A stretch of 64,000 nucleotides of DNA from Streptomyces antnestii (GCF_004005495.1 NZ_RZYA01000017.1:62001-126000), one strand, 5' to 3'. Counted from the first letter of the stretch, positions 1-8,797 are shown. Translations and numbers: made by a program. The notes: a model not told the origin generated them from the letters alone.

Positions 1-378
1 CTCGATGTCGTCCTTGGGCGAGACCTTGCCGTCGACGTGCACGACGTTCTCGTCCTTGAAGGCGCGGATGACCTGGCAGATCGCGTCCGACTCGCGGATG
101 TTCGCGAGGAACTTGTTGCCCAGGCCCTCACCCTCGGAGGCGCCGCGCACGATGCCGGCGATGTCGACGAAGTCGACCGTCGCCGGGAGCAGCTTCTGGG
201 AGTTGAAGACCTCGGCGAGCTGAGCGAGGCGGGGGTCGGGGACGCCGACCACGCCCACGTTCGGCTCGATCGTGGCGAACGGGTAGTTGGCCGCCAGCAC
301 GTCGTTCTTGGTCAGGGCGTTGAACAGGGTCGACTTGCCGACATTCGGCAGACCGACGATTCCGATCGTGAGCGACAC
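1..378 (-). CDS. ychF: Redox-regulated ATPase YchF (N-terminal part)
   Basis: N-terminal 126 residues of an Obg-like P-loop NTPase of the TRAFAC class; the gene runs off the left edge of the window. The protein opens with a G1/Walker A motif (GIVGLPNVGKST), followed by NYPFATIEPNVGVV and the DIAGIVRGASEGEGLGNKFL segment, all hallmarks of YchF. The family binds ribosomes and prefers ATP over GTP; it is linked to translation and oxidative stress. The GTG start at 378 places the P-loop right at the N terminus, as in the family. Divergent from the next gene. Confidence 0.95.
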   Translation of the reverse strand, partial: MSLTIGIVGLPNVGKSTLFNALTKNDVLAANYPFATIEPNVGVVGVPDPRLAQLAEVFNSQKLLPATVDFVDIAGIVRGASEGEGLGNKFLANIRESDAICQVIRAFKDENVVHVDGKVSPKDDIE

Positions 379-529
379 GTTGCGACTTCCCGTACGTGAG
401 GATGGAGGGCACCCCAGTCTACGGCGTGCCGGGCCACCCCCCGGGCGACGTATCGAACGCTTGGCCAAGGTCGGCCAAACCGCGTGTCCCGCGACCTATT
501 CCACACATAACCCGACCTAAGTTGGTGGG
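379..529. promoter_or_regulatory. Divergent intergenic region, ychF / DUF6542
   Basis: 151 bp between two divergent starts that must hold promoters for both. No clear -35/-10 pair or operator stands out. Confidence 0.35.
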
Positions 530-1198
530 GTGGAACAACCCCGCCGCACGCCGCCGCGCCCCCCGCAGAACCGGCCCCGCCGCACGCCGCCGCTCCCGCC
601 GCAGGCGACCGGCCCGGGTTCCGGCTCCGGTTCCGGTTCACGCCCCGGCACCGTCTACCGGGCGTCCGGCAAGCGCGGCGGCAAGGCGCCGCGCCCCGTC
701 TCACCGCTCGTCCTCACGCTGCGCCGCTTCCCGAACCCCCGCCTCACCGGCCTCGGCAGCGGGCTGTTCTGCGCCGCCACGATGCTGGCGCTCGCCTTCC
801 TGGACGCTCTGCTGTTCGACGGCTCGATCGGCGTGTACGGGGTCCTGTTCGTGCTGGTCAGCGCGCTCACCGCGATGTGGGTGCGGCGGGCCGACCTGGT
901 GACCGCGCCCGTCGCCGTACCGATCGCCTTCGCCGTCGGGATCCTGCCCGTGGCCGACGGCTCGGGCGGGCTCGGCGGGCAGCTGATGGGCCTGGTCACA
1001 GCCCTGGCCATGCACGCGGGCTGGCTGTACGGCGGCACGCTCGTCGCCGGGCTCGTCGTCACCGTCCGTGGCGTTCGCCACATGGCGCGCCGCGCGGCAC
1101 GCCGGCGCTCCCTGGCTCTGGCCCGGGCCGGCTCCCCCTCGGGGACGGACCCGGCGACGGCCACCTCCGCTCCCCACCCCCGACGCCGCACGGCGTAG
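530..1198 (+). CDS. DUF6542-type membrane protein
   Basis: 222-residue protein of unknown function. The first ~60 residues are Pro/Arg/Gly rich and probably disordered, with an SGSGSGS stretch. Then come about four hydrophobic segments, a short basic loop (VRRADL), and a basic C-terminal tail. This matches the DUF6542 membrane proteins found next to ychF and ispH in Streptomyces. The GTG start at 530 has no strong ribosome site. The TAG stop falls inside the first unit of a GTAGGC tandem repeat, so the tail length could vary between strains. Function is not known. Confidence 0.7.
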   Translation: MEQPRRTPPRPPQNRPRRTPPLPPQATGPGSGSGSGSRPGTVYRASGKRGGKAPRPVSPLVLTLRRFPNPRLTGLGSGLFCAATMLALAFLDALLFDGSIGVYGVLFVLVSALTAMWVRRADLVTAPVAVPIAFAVGILPVADGSGGLGGQLMGLVTALAMHAGWLYGGTLVAGLVVTVRGVRHMARRAARRRSLALARAGSPSGTDPATATSAPHPRRRTA

Positions 1199-1227
1199 GC
1201 GTAGGCGTAGGCGTAGGCGTAGGCGTG
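1195..1227. repeat. GTAGGC hexamer tandem repeat (5 units)
   Basis: Five head-to-tail copies of GTAGGC followed by GTG, sitting between the convergent DUF6542 gene and ppgK. The first unit supplies the stop codon of the upstream gene. Confidence 0.85.
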
Positions 1228-1248
1228 AACGTCGCTCGGGGCACGCTG

Positions 1249-2004
1249 TCAGTGCGCCGACCGCCGCTGCGCCGTCATCGCCGCGCCCACGATCCCCGCG
1301 TTGTTCTGGAGCTGGGCCGGGGCGATCTCCGCCTTGATGTGCTTGATCAGCGGCAGGAACCTGTCGGCCTTGCGGCTGACGCCGCCGCCGATGATGAAGA
1401 GTTCCGGCGAGAACAGCATCTCGACGTGCGCCAGGTACTTCTGGACGCGGTGCGCCCAGTGCTCCCAGCTCAGGCCGTGGTCGTCCTTCGCCTTCGTCGA
1501 GGCGTGCTTCTCGGCGTCGTGGCCGTGCAGCTCCAGATGGCCGAGCTCGGTGTTCGGGACGAGTTCCCCGTCGACGAAGAGGGCGCTGCCGATGCCCGTA
1601 CCGAACGTGAGGAGCAGGACCGTGCCCCGGCGGCCGCGGCCCGCGCCGAAGTGCATCTCGGCGACGCCCGCCGCGTCCGCGTCGTTGAGGACCGTCACGG
1701 GGAGCCCGTCGAGCCGCTCGCTCAGGAGGGCGCGGGCGTCGACGTCGATCCATGACTTGTCGACATTGGCCGCCGTACGGATCGTGGCCCCGCCGTTCAC
1801 GACACCGGGGAACGTGATGCCGACCCGGTCGGGCCGCTCACCGAAGTGCTCCACGACCTGCCTGACCCCGTCGGCCACGCCATCGGGCGTGGCCGGGTTC
1901 GGGGTCAGGACCTTGTACCGCTCCTGTGCCAGGTCTCCGCGGTCCAGGTCAACGGGAGCGCCCTTGATCCCTGATCCGCCGATGTCCACACCGAAGATCT
2001 GCAT
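1249..2004 (-). CDS. ppgK: Polyphosphate glucokinase (ROK family)
   Basis: Phosphorylates glucose with inorganic polyphosphate or ATP. The N terminus MQIFGVDIGGSGIKG is the ROK phosphate-binding motif, and LTFGTGIGSALFVDGELVPNTELGHLE-type sequence further on is the glucose-binding region of actinobacterial PpgK. About 251 residues, the usual size. ATG at 2004 is preferred over an in-frame GTG at 2013 because family members begin at the M-x-x-F-G-V-D motif. It lies 30 bp downstream of ispH on the same strand and may be co-transcribed with it. Confidence 0.93.
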   Translation of the reverse strand: MQIFGVDIGGSGIKGAPVDLDRGDLAQERYKVLTPNPATPDGVADGVRQVVEHFGERPDRVGITFPGVVNGGATIRTAANVDKSWIDVDARALLSERLDGLPVTVLNDADAAGVAEMHFGAGRGRRGTVLLLTFGTGIGSALFVDGELVPNTELGHLELHGHDAEKHASTKAKDDHGLSWEHWAHRVQKYLAHVEMLFSPELFIIGGGVSRKADRFLPLIKHIKAEIAPAQLQNNAGIVGAAMTAQRRSAH

Positions 2005-2034
2005 GGGCACCACCGTACGACGAGCGGCTCGACG

Positions 2035-3033
2035 TCACTTCTCGGCGGAGTCGTCCCGGGTGAGGGCCGCGGCCTCCGCGCGCAGGTCACGGCGGAGTTC
2101 CTTCGGCAGCGAGAAGGTGATGGACTCCTCGGCCGCCTTGACGATCTCCACGTCCGCGTAGCCGCGCTGCGACAGCCATTCGAGGACCTCCTCGACGAGG
2201 ACCTCGGGGACGGACGCGCCGGAGGTGACGCCGACGGTGGTCACGCCCTCCAGCCAGGCCTCCTCGATCTCCGACGCGAAGTCGACGAGGTACGCGGCGC
2301 GGGAACCGGCGAGCTTGGCGACCTCGACGAGGCGCTTGGAGTTCGACGAGTTGCGGGACCCGACGACGATCACGAGGTCCGCCTCGGCGCCCATCTGCTT
2401 CACGGCGAGCTGACGGTTCTGCGTGGCGTAGCAGATGTCGTCGCTGGGGGGCGAGATGAGCTGCGGGAACTTCTCCTTGAGGGCGTCGACCGTCTCCATG
2501 GTCTCGTCCACGGAGAGCGTGGTCTGGGAGAGCCAGACGACCCTGGAGGGGTCGCGGACCTCGACCTTGGCGACGTCCTCGGGGCCGTCGACCAGCGTGA
2601 TGTGGTCCGGGGCCTCGCCCGAGGTGCCGATGACCTCCTCGTGGCCCTCGTGGCCGATGAGCAGGATGTCGAAGTCCTCGTTCGCGAAGCGCACGGCTTC
2701 CTTGTGGACCTTGGTCACGAGCGGGCAGGTCGCGTCGATGGTGGCGAGCTTGCCGGCGGCGGCCTCGTCGTGGACGACGGGCGCGACGCCGTGCGCCGAG
2801 AACATCACGATGGAGCCCTCGGGCACCTCCTCCGTCTGCTCGACGAAGATGGCGCCCTTCCGCTCCAGGGTCTGCACGACGAACTTGTTGTGGACGATCT
2901 CGTGGCGGACGTAGATCGGGGCCCCGTACTGCTCGAGGGCCTTCTCGACGGCGATCACGGCACGGTCCACACCGGCGCAGTAGCCCCGGGGGGCGGCGAG
3001 CAGGACGCGGCGGGAGCCAGTCGTAGCAGTCAT
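2035..3033 (-). CDS. ispH: 4-hydroxy-3-methylbut-2-enyl diphosphate reductase
   Basis: Last enzyme of the non-mevalonate (MEP) isoprenoid pathway; a [4Fe-4S] protein that makes IPP and DMAPP from HMBPP. The three conserved cluster cysteines are visible in APRGYCAGV, DATCPLVTKVH and DDICYATQNRQ, along with the VGSRNSSNS and SGASVPE motifs. About 332 residues. ATG at 3033 is chosen over an upstream ATG at 3042. Acidic C-terminal tail. The UppS gene further along uses the downstream products of this pathway. Confidence 0.97.
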   Translation of the reverse strand: MTATTGSRRVLLAAPRGYCAGVDRAVIAVEKALEQYGAPIYVRHEIVHNKFVVQTLERKGAIFVEQTEEVPEGSIVMFSAHGVAPVVHDEAAAGKLATIDATCPLVTKVHKEAVRFANEDFDILLIGHEGHEEVIGTSGEAPDHITLVDGPEDVAKVEVRDPSRVVWLSQTTLSVDETMETVDALKEKFPQLISPPSDDICYATQNRQLAVKQMGAEADLVIVVGSRNSSNSKRLVEVAKLAGSRAAYLVDFASEIEEAWLEGVTTVGVTSGASVPEVLVEEVLEWLSQRGYADVEIVKAAEESITFSLPKELRRDLRAEAAALTRDDSAEK

Positions 3034-3097
3034 GCCCACCATCGTAAGGCCGCGCCCAACAGGTCAAAGATCCCCCACTTGGGGAGACTGAAGGCCC

Positions 3098-3159
3098 GTG
3101 CGAAACAACGTACGAAACAACGTGTACGAAACAACGTGCAAGACAACGTGCGAGACAAG
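3098..3159. repeat. Five imperfect 12-14 bp tandem repeats
   Basis: Units resemble GTGCGAAACAAC (3098-3109, 3110-3121, 3122-3135, 3136-3147, 3148-3159). They fill the leader immediately upstream of the permease ribosome site and lie between the divergent ispH and permease genes. Confidence 0.8.
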
Positions 3160-3180
3160 TGCGCGACAGACGGAGGCTCG

Positions 3181-4566
3181 ATGGCCGCCCACACCGCTCC
3201 ACCCGCCGAGCAGGAGGAAGACGGGCTGCGGCGCAGCCTCGGCTTCCGGGACCTCGTGGTCTACGGGCTCCTGTTCATCGCCCCGATGGCGCCGGTCGGC
3301 GTGTTCGGCACCCTCGACGCGAAGTCGCACGGCGCGGTCGCGCTCGTCTACGTCGTCGCCACGGTCGCCATGGCGTTCACGGCGTTCAGCTACGCCCAGA
3401 TGGTGCGGGTCGCGCCGAAGGCGGGCTCGGTCTTCACCTACGCGCGCGTGGGGCTCGGCGAGGGGCCCGGGTTCATCGCCGGGTGGATGGCGATGCTCGA
3501 CTACCTCCTCATCCCGGCGGTCGCCTATCTCTTCTCGGGGATCGCAATGAACGCCCTGGTCCCGTCCGTGTCCCGGTGGGTGTGGACGGCGCTCGCCGTG
3601 GTCGTCACGACGCTCCTGAATCTGTGGGGCGTGCGGGCGGCCGCGCGGGTGGGCTTCGCCGTCCTTGCGATGGAGATCGGGGTGCTGCTCGTGTTCATGG
3701 GCTCCGCGATCGTCGTACTCGTACGGGACGGGGCGCAGCGCGGCTGGCTGTCGCCGCTGACGGGGGACGGGTCGCGGGGCGCGTTCGAGCTGTCGGCGGT
3801 CGTCGGGGCGGTGTCCGTGGCGGTGCTCTCCTATCTGGGCTTCGACGCGATCGTGTCGTTCGCGGAGGAGGTGACGGGCGGCTCGGCGAAGGTGGCGCGT
3901 GCGGTGCTGTTCTGTCTGGCGCTCGCGGGGGTGCTGTTCATCGCGCAGACGTATCTCGTGGCGCTCCTCGAACCCGTGTCGTCGGCGCAGCTCGCTGCGG
4001 AGCCGGTCAAGCAGGGGTCCGCCTTCTACGACGCGATCGACGTGTCGGTCGGCGGGTGGCTGCACGACCTGGTGGCGGTCAGCAAGGCGATCGGCGCGGC
4101 GTTCGCGGCGCTGGCCGGGCAGGCGGCGGCCGGGCGGCTGCTGTTCGCGATGGCGCGCGACCGCCGGCTGCCGAAGGCGCTGTCGCGGACCGACGCCGGT
4201 GTCCCGCGGGTCGCGCTGCTGTCCGCGGCGGTGATCACGCTGGTCGCGGCGGTCTGGGCGGCCCGCCGCGACAACGGCCTCGACCAGCTGGTCTCGGTGG
4301 TCGACATCGGCGCTCTCACGGCGTTCGTGCTGCTGCACGCGAGCGTGGTGGGCTGGTTCGTGGTGCGGCGCGGCTCCGGCGCGTTCAGCTGGTGGCGTCA
4401 TGTGCTCGCCCCGGTCCTCGGCGCGGCCATCACGGTCGCGGTGATCGTGGAGGCGTCGGGCACGGCCCAGGTGGTCGGCGCGATCTGGCTGGGGGTGGGT
4501 CTGGTCGTGGTGGTGGCGCAGCGGGGGCGGCGGGCGGGGGCGGAAACGGGGGCACGGGTGGGGTAG
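3181..4566 (+). CDS. APC-family amino acid permease
   Basis: About 461 residues with roughly 12 hydrophobic segments. The first segment carries the APC-type sequence GLLFIAPMAPVGVFGTL, and a later one has YLGFDAIVSFAEEV, typical of amino-acid/polyamine/organocation transporters. It should import an amino acid or amine by proton symport; the substrate cannot be read from sequence. ATG at 3181 has a good GGAGG five bases upstream. The leader holds tandem repeats. In-frame extensions upstream come only from those repeats and were rejected. Confidence 0.88.
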   Translation: MAAHTAPPAEQEEDGLRRSLGFRDLVVYGLLFIAPMAPVGVFGTLDAKSHGAVALVYVVATVAMAFTAFSYAQMVRVAPKAGSVFTYARVGLGEGPGFIAGWMAMLDYLLIPAVAYLFSGIAMNALVPSVSRWVWTALAVVVTTLLNLWGVRAAARVGFAVLAMEIGVLLVFMGSAIVVLVRDGAQRGWLSPLTGDGSRGAFELSAVVGAVSVAVLSYLGFDAIVSFAEEVTGGSAKVARAVLFCLALAGVLFIAQTYLVALLEPVSSAQLAAEPVKQGSAFYDAIDVSVGGWLHDLVAVSKAIGAAFAALAGQAAAGRLLFAMARDRRLPKALSRTDAGVPRVALLSAAVITLVAAVWAARRDNGLDQLVSVVDIGALTAFVLLHASVVGWFVVRRGSGAFSWWRHVLAPVLGAAITVAVIVEASGTAQVVGAIWLGVGLVVVVAQRGRRAGAETGARVG

Positions 4567-4685
4567 GCGCGGCGAGGGCGGGGGTCGGGGCGGTGAGGGC
4601 GGGGGCTGGAGCGCAGGGGCGGCGCGGGCGGGGAGGGGCCGTCGTTCGGGCGGCACTGTCCGAAGTGGCCGCTACGCTCACCGGC

Positions 4686-5966
4686 ATGGCTGTGAATACG
4701 TCCGCGGACGCCCCGCTGCCCGTCGGGGAGGTGTCGCGGCTCATCGGGCGCTGGATCGACCGGCTGGGTGCCGTGTGGGTCGAGGGGCAGATCACCCAGC
4801 TGTCCCGGCGGCCCGGTGCCGGTGTCGTGTTCCTGACGCTGCGCGACCCGTCGCACGACATCTCGGTCGGCGTCACCTGCTACCGGCAGGTGTTCGACGC
4901 GGTCGCGGACGTCGTGAGTGAGGGCGCGCGCGTCGTCGTCCAGGCGAAGCCGGAGTGGTACGCGCCGCGCGGCCAGCTGTCGCTGCGGGCATCCGAGATC
5001 AGACCGGTCGGGGTCGGTGAACTGCTCGCCAGGCTGGAGCAGTTGAAGAAGTCACTCGCCGGTGAGGGACTCTTCGCACCGGAGCGCAAGAAGACGCTGC
5101 CGTTCCTGCCGCAGCTCATCGGGCTCGTGTGCGGGCGCGCCTCGGCCGCCGAGCGCGACGTCCTGGAGAACGCGCGGCATCGCTGGCCCGCCGTCCGCTT
5201 CGAGGTGCGCAACGTACCGGTGCAGGGCGTGCACGCCGTGCCGCAGGTCGTGCAGGCGGTCAAGGAGCTGGACGCGCTCGACGACGTCGACGTGATCATC
5301 GTGGCGCGCGGCGGCGGCAGCGTGGAGGATCTGCTGCCGTTCTCGGACGAGCAGCTGGTCCGGGCCGTGGCCGCCTGCCGTACGCCCGTGGTCTCGGCGA
5401 TCGGCCACGAGCCCGACACCCCGCTCCTCGACTATGTGGCCGACCTGCGGGCGTCCACGCCGACCGACGCGGCCAAGAAGGTCGTGCCGGACGTCGGCGA
5501 GGAGTACGAGCGGGTGCAGTGGCTGCGGGACCGGGCGCGGCGCAGCGTCGAGGCGTTCGTGGACCGGGAGGAGCGCGGGCTCCGGCACGCGCTGGCCCGG
5601 CCGGTCATGGAGGATCCGCACCGCATGATCGAGGTGCGCGAGGAGCAGGTGACGGCGCTTGCCGACCGCGGCCGCCGCACGCTCGGCCATCTCCTCGACC
5701 GCGCCGCGTCGGAGCTGTCGCACACGCACGCGCGCGTGGTGGCCCTGTCCCCCGCCGCGACCCTCAAGCGGGGGTACGCGGTGCTGCAGAAGGCCGACGG
5801 GGACGTCGTGCGCGCCGCGGACGAGGTGACGGCGGACGAGGTGCTGCGGGCGCGGGTCGCCGAGGGCGAATTCACGGTACGGGTCGAGAACGTACCGGCC
5901 GAGAACGTACCGGTCGGGAACGAGAACGTCGGCAACGAGAACGTCGGGAACCAGGAGAGCGCATGA
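4686..5966 (+). CDS. xseA: Exodeoxyribonuclease VII large subunit
   Basis: Catalytic subunit of exonuclease VII, which degrades single-stranded DNA. It begins with an OB fold (VSRLIGRWIDRLGAVWVEGQI) and continues with the catalytic region (GLVCGRASAAERDV, VDVIIVARGGGSVEDLLPF, SAIGHEPDTPLLDYVADLRASTPTDAA split across the domain) and a coiled-coil C terminus. 426 residues from ATG 4686. The extreme C terminus is a strain-specific Glu-Asn-Val repeat tail encoded by imperfect 15-bp DNA repeats (5888-5950). Its stop overlaps the xseB start (ATGA), so the two subunits are translationally coupled. Confidence 0.96.
   Translation: MAVNTSADAPLPVGEVSRLIGRWIDRLGAVWVEGQITQLSRRPGAGVVFLTLRDPSHDISVGVTCYRQVFDAVADVVSEGARVVVQAKPEWYAPRGQLSLRASEIRPVGVGELLARLEQLKKSLAGEGLFAPERKKTLPFLPQLIGLVCGRASAAERDVLENARHRWPAVRFEVRNVPVQGVHAVPQVVQAVKELDALDDVDVIIVARGGGSVEDLLPFSDEQLVRAVAACRTPVVSAIGHEPDTPLLDYVADLRASTPTDAAKKVVPDVGEEYERVQWLRDRARRSVEAFVDREERGLRHALARPVMEDPHRMIEVREEQVTALADRGRRTLGHLLDRAASELSHTHARVVALSPAATLKRGYAVLQKADGDVVRAADEVTADEVLRARVAEGEFTVRVENVPAENVPVGNENVGNENVGNQESA
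5888..5952. repeat. Imperfect 15-bp tandem repeats in xseA 3' end
   Basis: GAGAACGTACCGG-type units encode a repeated E-N-V-P/N-E-N-V-G tail at the XseA C terminus. In frame, so length changes would not disrupt the gene or the overlap with xseB. Confidence 0.75.
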
Positions 5967-6205
5967 CCACCACGAAGACCGACGAGGCCGGGCTCGGCTA
6001 CGAGCAGGCACGGGACGAGCTGATCGAGGTCGTCCGGCGCCTCGAGGCGGGCGGCACGTCGCTCGAGGAGTCGCTGGCGTTGTGGGAGCGGGGCGAGGAG
6101 CTGGCCAAGGTGTGCCGGCGCTGGCTGGACGGGGCGCGGGCGCGCCTGGACGCGGCACTCTCCGAGGAGGCGGCCGAAGAGGGCGAAGGCGGCGCGGAGG
6201 ACTGA
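5963..6205 (+). CDS. xseB: Exodeoxyribonuclease VII small subunit
   Basis: 80 residues. The core GYEQARDELIEVVRRLEAGG followed by TSLEESLALWERGEELAKVC is the XseB helical signature. Several copies bind the C-terminal helices of XseA. Start ATG at 5963 overlaps the xseA stop. Acidic tail EEAAEEGEGGAED. Confidence 0.96.
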   Translation: MTTTKTDEAGLGYEQARDELIEVVRRLEAGGTSLEESLALWERGEELAKVCRRWLDGARARLDAALSEEAAEEGEGGAED

Positions 6206-6295
6206 GGAAGGACCGAGGGAGGACCGAGCGAGGACCGAGGGGGCCCCGTCACCTGCGGCGCAGCCGTGTGAACAGGACCACAACCGCTTTGGTTG

Positions 6296-6309
6296 AAAGT
6301 TGAACTTCA
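6296..6309. promoter_or_regulatory. Palindrome in nitroreductase promoter region
   Basis: AAGTT-G-AACTT (6297-6307) lies about 100 bp before the nitroreductase start, inside a TTGAAAGTTGAACTTCA stretch. Such a site fits a dimeric redox or MarR-type repressor, but the regulator is unknown. Confidence 0.45.
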
Positions 6310-6407
6310 CCGACGTACTGTGGTGTGCGTCGGGTGATTCGGACCGGGACGCACCGGAACGGACCGGATCACCACAGCCACCCCTCGTCGCACCAGAAGG
6401 TTGATCC

Positions 6408-6998
6408 ATGTCTCTCGTTCTTGACCCCGCCGCCCAGGACCTGCTGTTCCGCGAGGCCCGCACCGCGAACACGTTCACCGACGAGCCGGTGACCGACGAG
6501 CAGATCCAGGCGATCTACGACCTGGTCAAGTTCGGCCCGACCGCCTTCAACCAGTCGCCGCTGCGCATCACGCTGGTCCGCTCCCCCGAGGCCCGTGAGC
6601 GCCTCGTGGGCCTCATGGCCGAGGGCAACCAGCCGAAGACGGCCGCCGCCCCGCTGGTCGCGATCCTCTCCGCGGACAACGAGTTCCACGAGGAGCTCCC
6701 CGCGCTGTTCCCGCACTTCCCGCAGGCCAAGGACGTCTTCTTCGCCGAGCGTCCCGTCCGTGAGGGCGCCGCCGCGATGAACGCCACCCTGCAGGCCGCC
6801 TACTTCATCATCGGCGTCCGCGCCGCCGGCCTGGCCGCCGGTCCGATGACGGGCCTCGACTTCGCCGGCGTCCAGAAGGAGTTCCTGGACGACGACCACA
6901 CCCCGCTGATGGTCATCAACATCGGCAAGCCGGGCGACGACGCCTGGTTCCCGCGCTCCCCGCGCCTGGAGCTCGACCAGGTCATCACCACGGTCTGA
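6408..6998 (+). CDS. Nitroreductase family protein, RutE/malonic semialdehyde reductase type
   Basis: 196 residues, matching the RutE-like branch of FMN-dependent nitroreductases. Key motifs: an N-terminal RTANTFTDEPVTDEQI segment, FGPTAFNQSPLRI (FMN-binding region) and NIGKPGDDAWFPRSPRL near the C terminus. RutE reduces malonic semialdehyde to 3-hydroxypropionate in pyrimidine catabolism, but no other rut genes are nearby, so substrate is open. ATG 6408 follows an AAGGTTGATCC-like ribosome region. A strong hairpin terminates it. Confidence 0.88.
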   Translation: MSLVLDPAAQDLLFREARTANTFTDEPVTDEQIQAIYDLVKFGPTAFNQSPLRITLVRSPEARERLVGLMAEGNQPKTAAAPLVAILSADNEFHEELPALFPHFPQAKDVFFAERPVREGAAAMNATLQAAYFIIGVRAAGLAAGPMTGLDFAGVQKEFLDDDHTPLMVINIGKPGDDAWFPRSPRLELDQVITTV

Positions 6999-7020
6999 GT
7001 GCTCCCACGCACACACGACA

Positions 7021-7054
7021 GGAAGGGCCCCCGGCAGCAGCCGGGGGCCCTTCC
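7021..7054. terminator. Bidirectional terminator hairpin
   Basis: A perfect 15-bp stem (GGAAGGGCCCCCGGC / GCCGGGGGCCCTTCC) with an AGCA loop, midway between convergent genes. No T-run on either side. Confidence 0.9.
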
Positions 7055-7068
7055 TGTGCCGTGCCGCG

Positions 7069-7596
7069 CTACTTCGTGCGCAGCGCCTCCGCCATCTTCG
7101 TCAGCTGCGCGAAGGACGCGGTGCCGGTGACCACGGTCGTCGACTTGTCGCCCTTGAGCACGAGGGCCTTGTAGTCGTACTCGCCGCCCTTGTACCGCCG
7201 CCACGTCTCGCCGCCGATGCGCTGCGTCGCGCTGGTCGCGGTGGCGCCCTGGCTGGCCCGGTCGATGAAGGTCACGGGCTTCTCCGTGGACTGCTCGATC
7301 CCCACGTACTGGCCCTCGGGGTCGTGGAAGCCGAGGTGCCACGTGTCGAAGTTCGACCCGTCGTACCGCACCGACGTCGGCTTCCAGGACTTCGTGAGCC
7401 CCTCGGGGGCCGCCACGGGGTACGCCGCTGCGCGCCGCGCCGTCAGCAGCTCCACGCGGTAGTCCACGCGCTTCACCGGCGGGTCGCCGGATTCGTCGTG
7501 CGGGACGAACATGTAGATGCAGCCCGCCGCGAGCACGGTCGCGCCCATCGAGAGGACCAGACTTCCCACGGTCTTCTTGCCCTTGGTACCTGCCAC
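7069..7596 (-). CDS. DUF4245 membrane-anchored protein
   Basis: About 175 residues. One N-terminal membrane anchor (VGSLVLSMGATVLAAGCIYMF) is followed by an extracytoplasmic domain with Y-P-V-A-A-P-E-G-L, WKPTSVRY and WHLGFHDPEGQYVGIEQS motifs, as in the DUF4245 family of actinobacteria. Function unknown. GTG at 7596 is preferred over a far upstream ATG at 7713 because the extra 39 residues look like non-coding read-through into the divergent promoter. It sits head to head with glpX, a conserved arrangement in Streptomyces. Confidence 0.8.
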   Translation of the reverse strand: MAGTKGKKTVGSLVLSMGATVLAAGCIYMFVPHDESGDPPVKRVDYRVELLTARRAAAYPVAAPEGLTKSWKPTSVRYDGSNFDTWHLGFHDPEGQYVGIEQSTEKPVTFIDRASQGATATSATQRIGGETWRRYKGGEYDYKALVLKGDKSTTVVTGTASFAQLTKMAEALRTK

Positions 7597-7746
7597 GCCC
7601 CCATCGTCGCAGGTACGCGAGCGATCACCCGCACGAGGGCCCGGTCTGCTCAAACGTGGGGCGGTCTGCTCATTTTGTCGGACTGACGATAGAGTCTGGC
7701 GCATCACCCTCATCCGGCCGTCGCCGTATCAGAAAGGTGCGTCTCG
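7597..7746. promoter_or_regulatory. Divergent promoter region DUF4245 / glpX
   Basis: 150 bp serving both genes. GATAGAGT at 7688-7695 is a possible -10 for glpX, but its -35 is weak. Confidence 0.35.
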
Positions 7747-8781
7747 ATGACCGAGCATCATCAGCTGCCGTCCGAACTCGAAGTCCCCGCAGAGGCCCCC
7801 GACCGCAACCTCGCCCTGGAGCTCGTCCGGGTCACCGAGGCCGCGGCCATGGCCGCCGGCCGCTGGGTGGGCCGCGGCGACAAGAACGGGGCGGACGGCG
7901 CGGCCGTACGCGCCATGCGGACCCTCGTCTCCACCGTCTCGATGAACGGCGTCGTCGTCATCGGTGAGGGTGAGAAGGACGAAGCCCCGATGCTCTACAA
8001 CGGGGAGCGCGTCGGCGACGGCACGAGCGCCGAGGTCGACATCGCCGTGGACCCGATCGACGGCACCACGCTCTGCGCCAAGGGCATGCCGAACGCCATC
8101 GCGGTGCTGGCCGCCGCCGACCGCGGCACCATGTTCGACCCGTCCGCGGTGTTCTACATGGACAAGCTGGTCGCGGGCCCCGAGGCCGCCGACTACGTGG
8201 ACATCAACGCCCCGGTGGCCGTGAACATCCGGCGCGTCGCCAAGGCCAAGAAGGCCTCCCCCGAGGACGTCACGGTCGTCATCCTGGACCGGCCGCGCCA
8301 CCAGGGCATCATCAAGGAGGTCCGCGAGGCCGGCGCCCGGATCAAGCTGATCTCCGACGGCGATGTCGCGGGCTCCGTGCTCGCCGTGCGCGAGGACAGC
8401 GGCGTCGACCTGCTCCTCGGCATCGGCGGCACCCCCGAGGGCATCATCTCGGCGTGCGCCATCAAGTGCCTGGGCGGTGTCATCCAGGGCAAGCTGTGGC
8501 CCAAGGACGACGCGGAGCGGCAGAAGGCGATCGACGCGGGCCACGACCTGGACCGGGTCCTGTCGACGAACGACCTGGTGTCCGGCGAGAACGTGTTCTT
8601 CGTCGCCACCGGCATCACCGACGGCGAGCTGCTGCGCGGCGTCCGCTACGGCGCCGAGAGCGCCACGACGTCCTCCCTGGTGATGCGCTCCAAGTCGGGC
8701 ACGATCCGCCAGATCGACTCGCGCCACCGCCTGGCGAAGCTGCGCGCGTACAGCGCGATCGACTTCGACCGCGCCAAGTAG
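7747..8781 (+). CDS. glpX: Fructose-1,6-bisphosphatase class II
   Basis: 344 residues. It hydrolyses fructose 1,6-bisphosphate in gluconeogenesis. Metal-binding motifs are GEGEKDEAPML (residues 73-83) and DPIDGTT (102-108), and GIGGTPEGIISACAIKCLGG gives the class II C-terminal motif. ATG 7747 has an AAAGG ribosome site just upstream. The main FBPase of actinobacteria is of this class. Terminated by a long hairpin. Confidence 0.97.
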   Translation: MTEHHQLPSELEVPAEAPDRNLALELVRVTEAAAMAAGRWVGRGDKNGADGAAVRAMRTLVSTVSMNGVVVIGEGEKDEAPMLYNGERVGDGTSAEVDIAVDPIDGTTLCAKGMPNAIAVLAAADRGTMFDPSAVFYMDKLVAGPEAADYVDINAPVAVNIRRVAKAKKASPEDVTVVILDRPRHQGIIKEVREAGARIKLISDGDVAGSVLAVREDSGVDLLLGIGGTPEGIISACAIKCLGGVIQGKLWPKDDAERQKAIDAGHDLDRVLSTNDLVSGENVFFVATGITDGELLRGVRYGAESATTSSLVMRSKSGTIRQIDSRHRLAKLRAYSAIDFDRAK

Positions 8782-8797
8782 GGCCGCGGACAAGCGA

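Noticed and set aside
3159..5966. A 935-codon plus-strand ORF joining the permease region to xseA
   Set aside because: The first part is an Arg/Gly-rich shadow of the permease frame; XseA starts at 4686.
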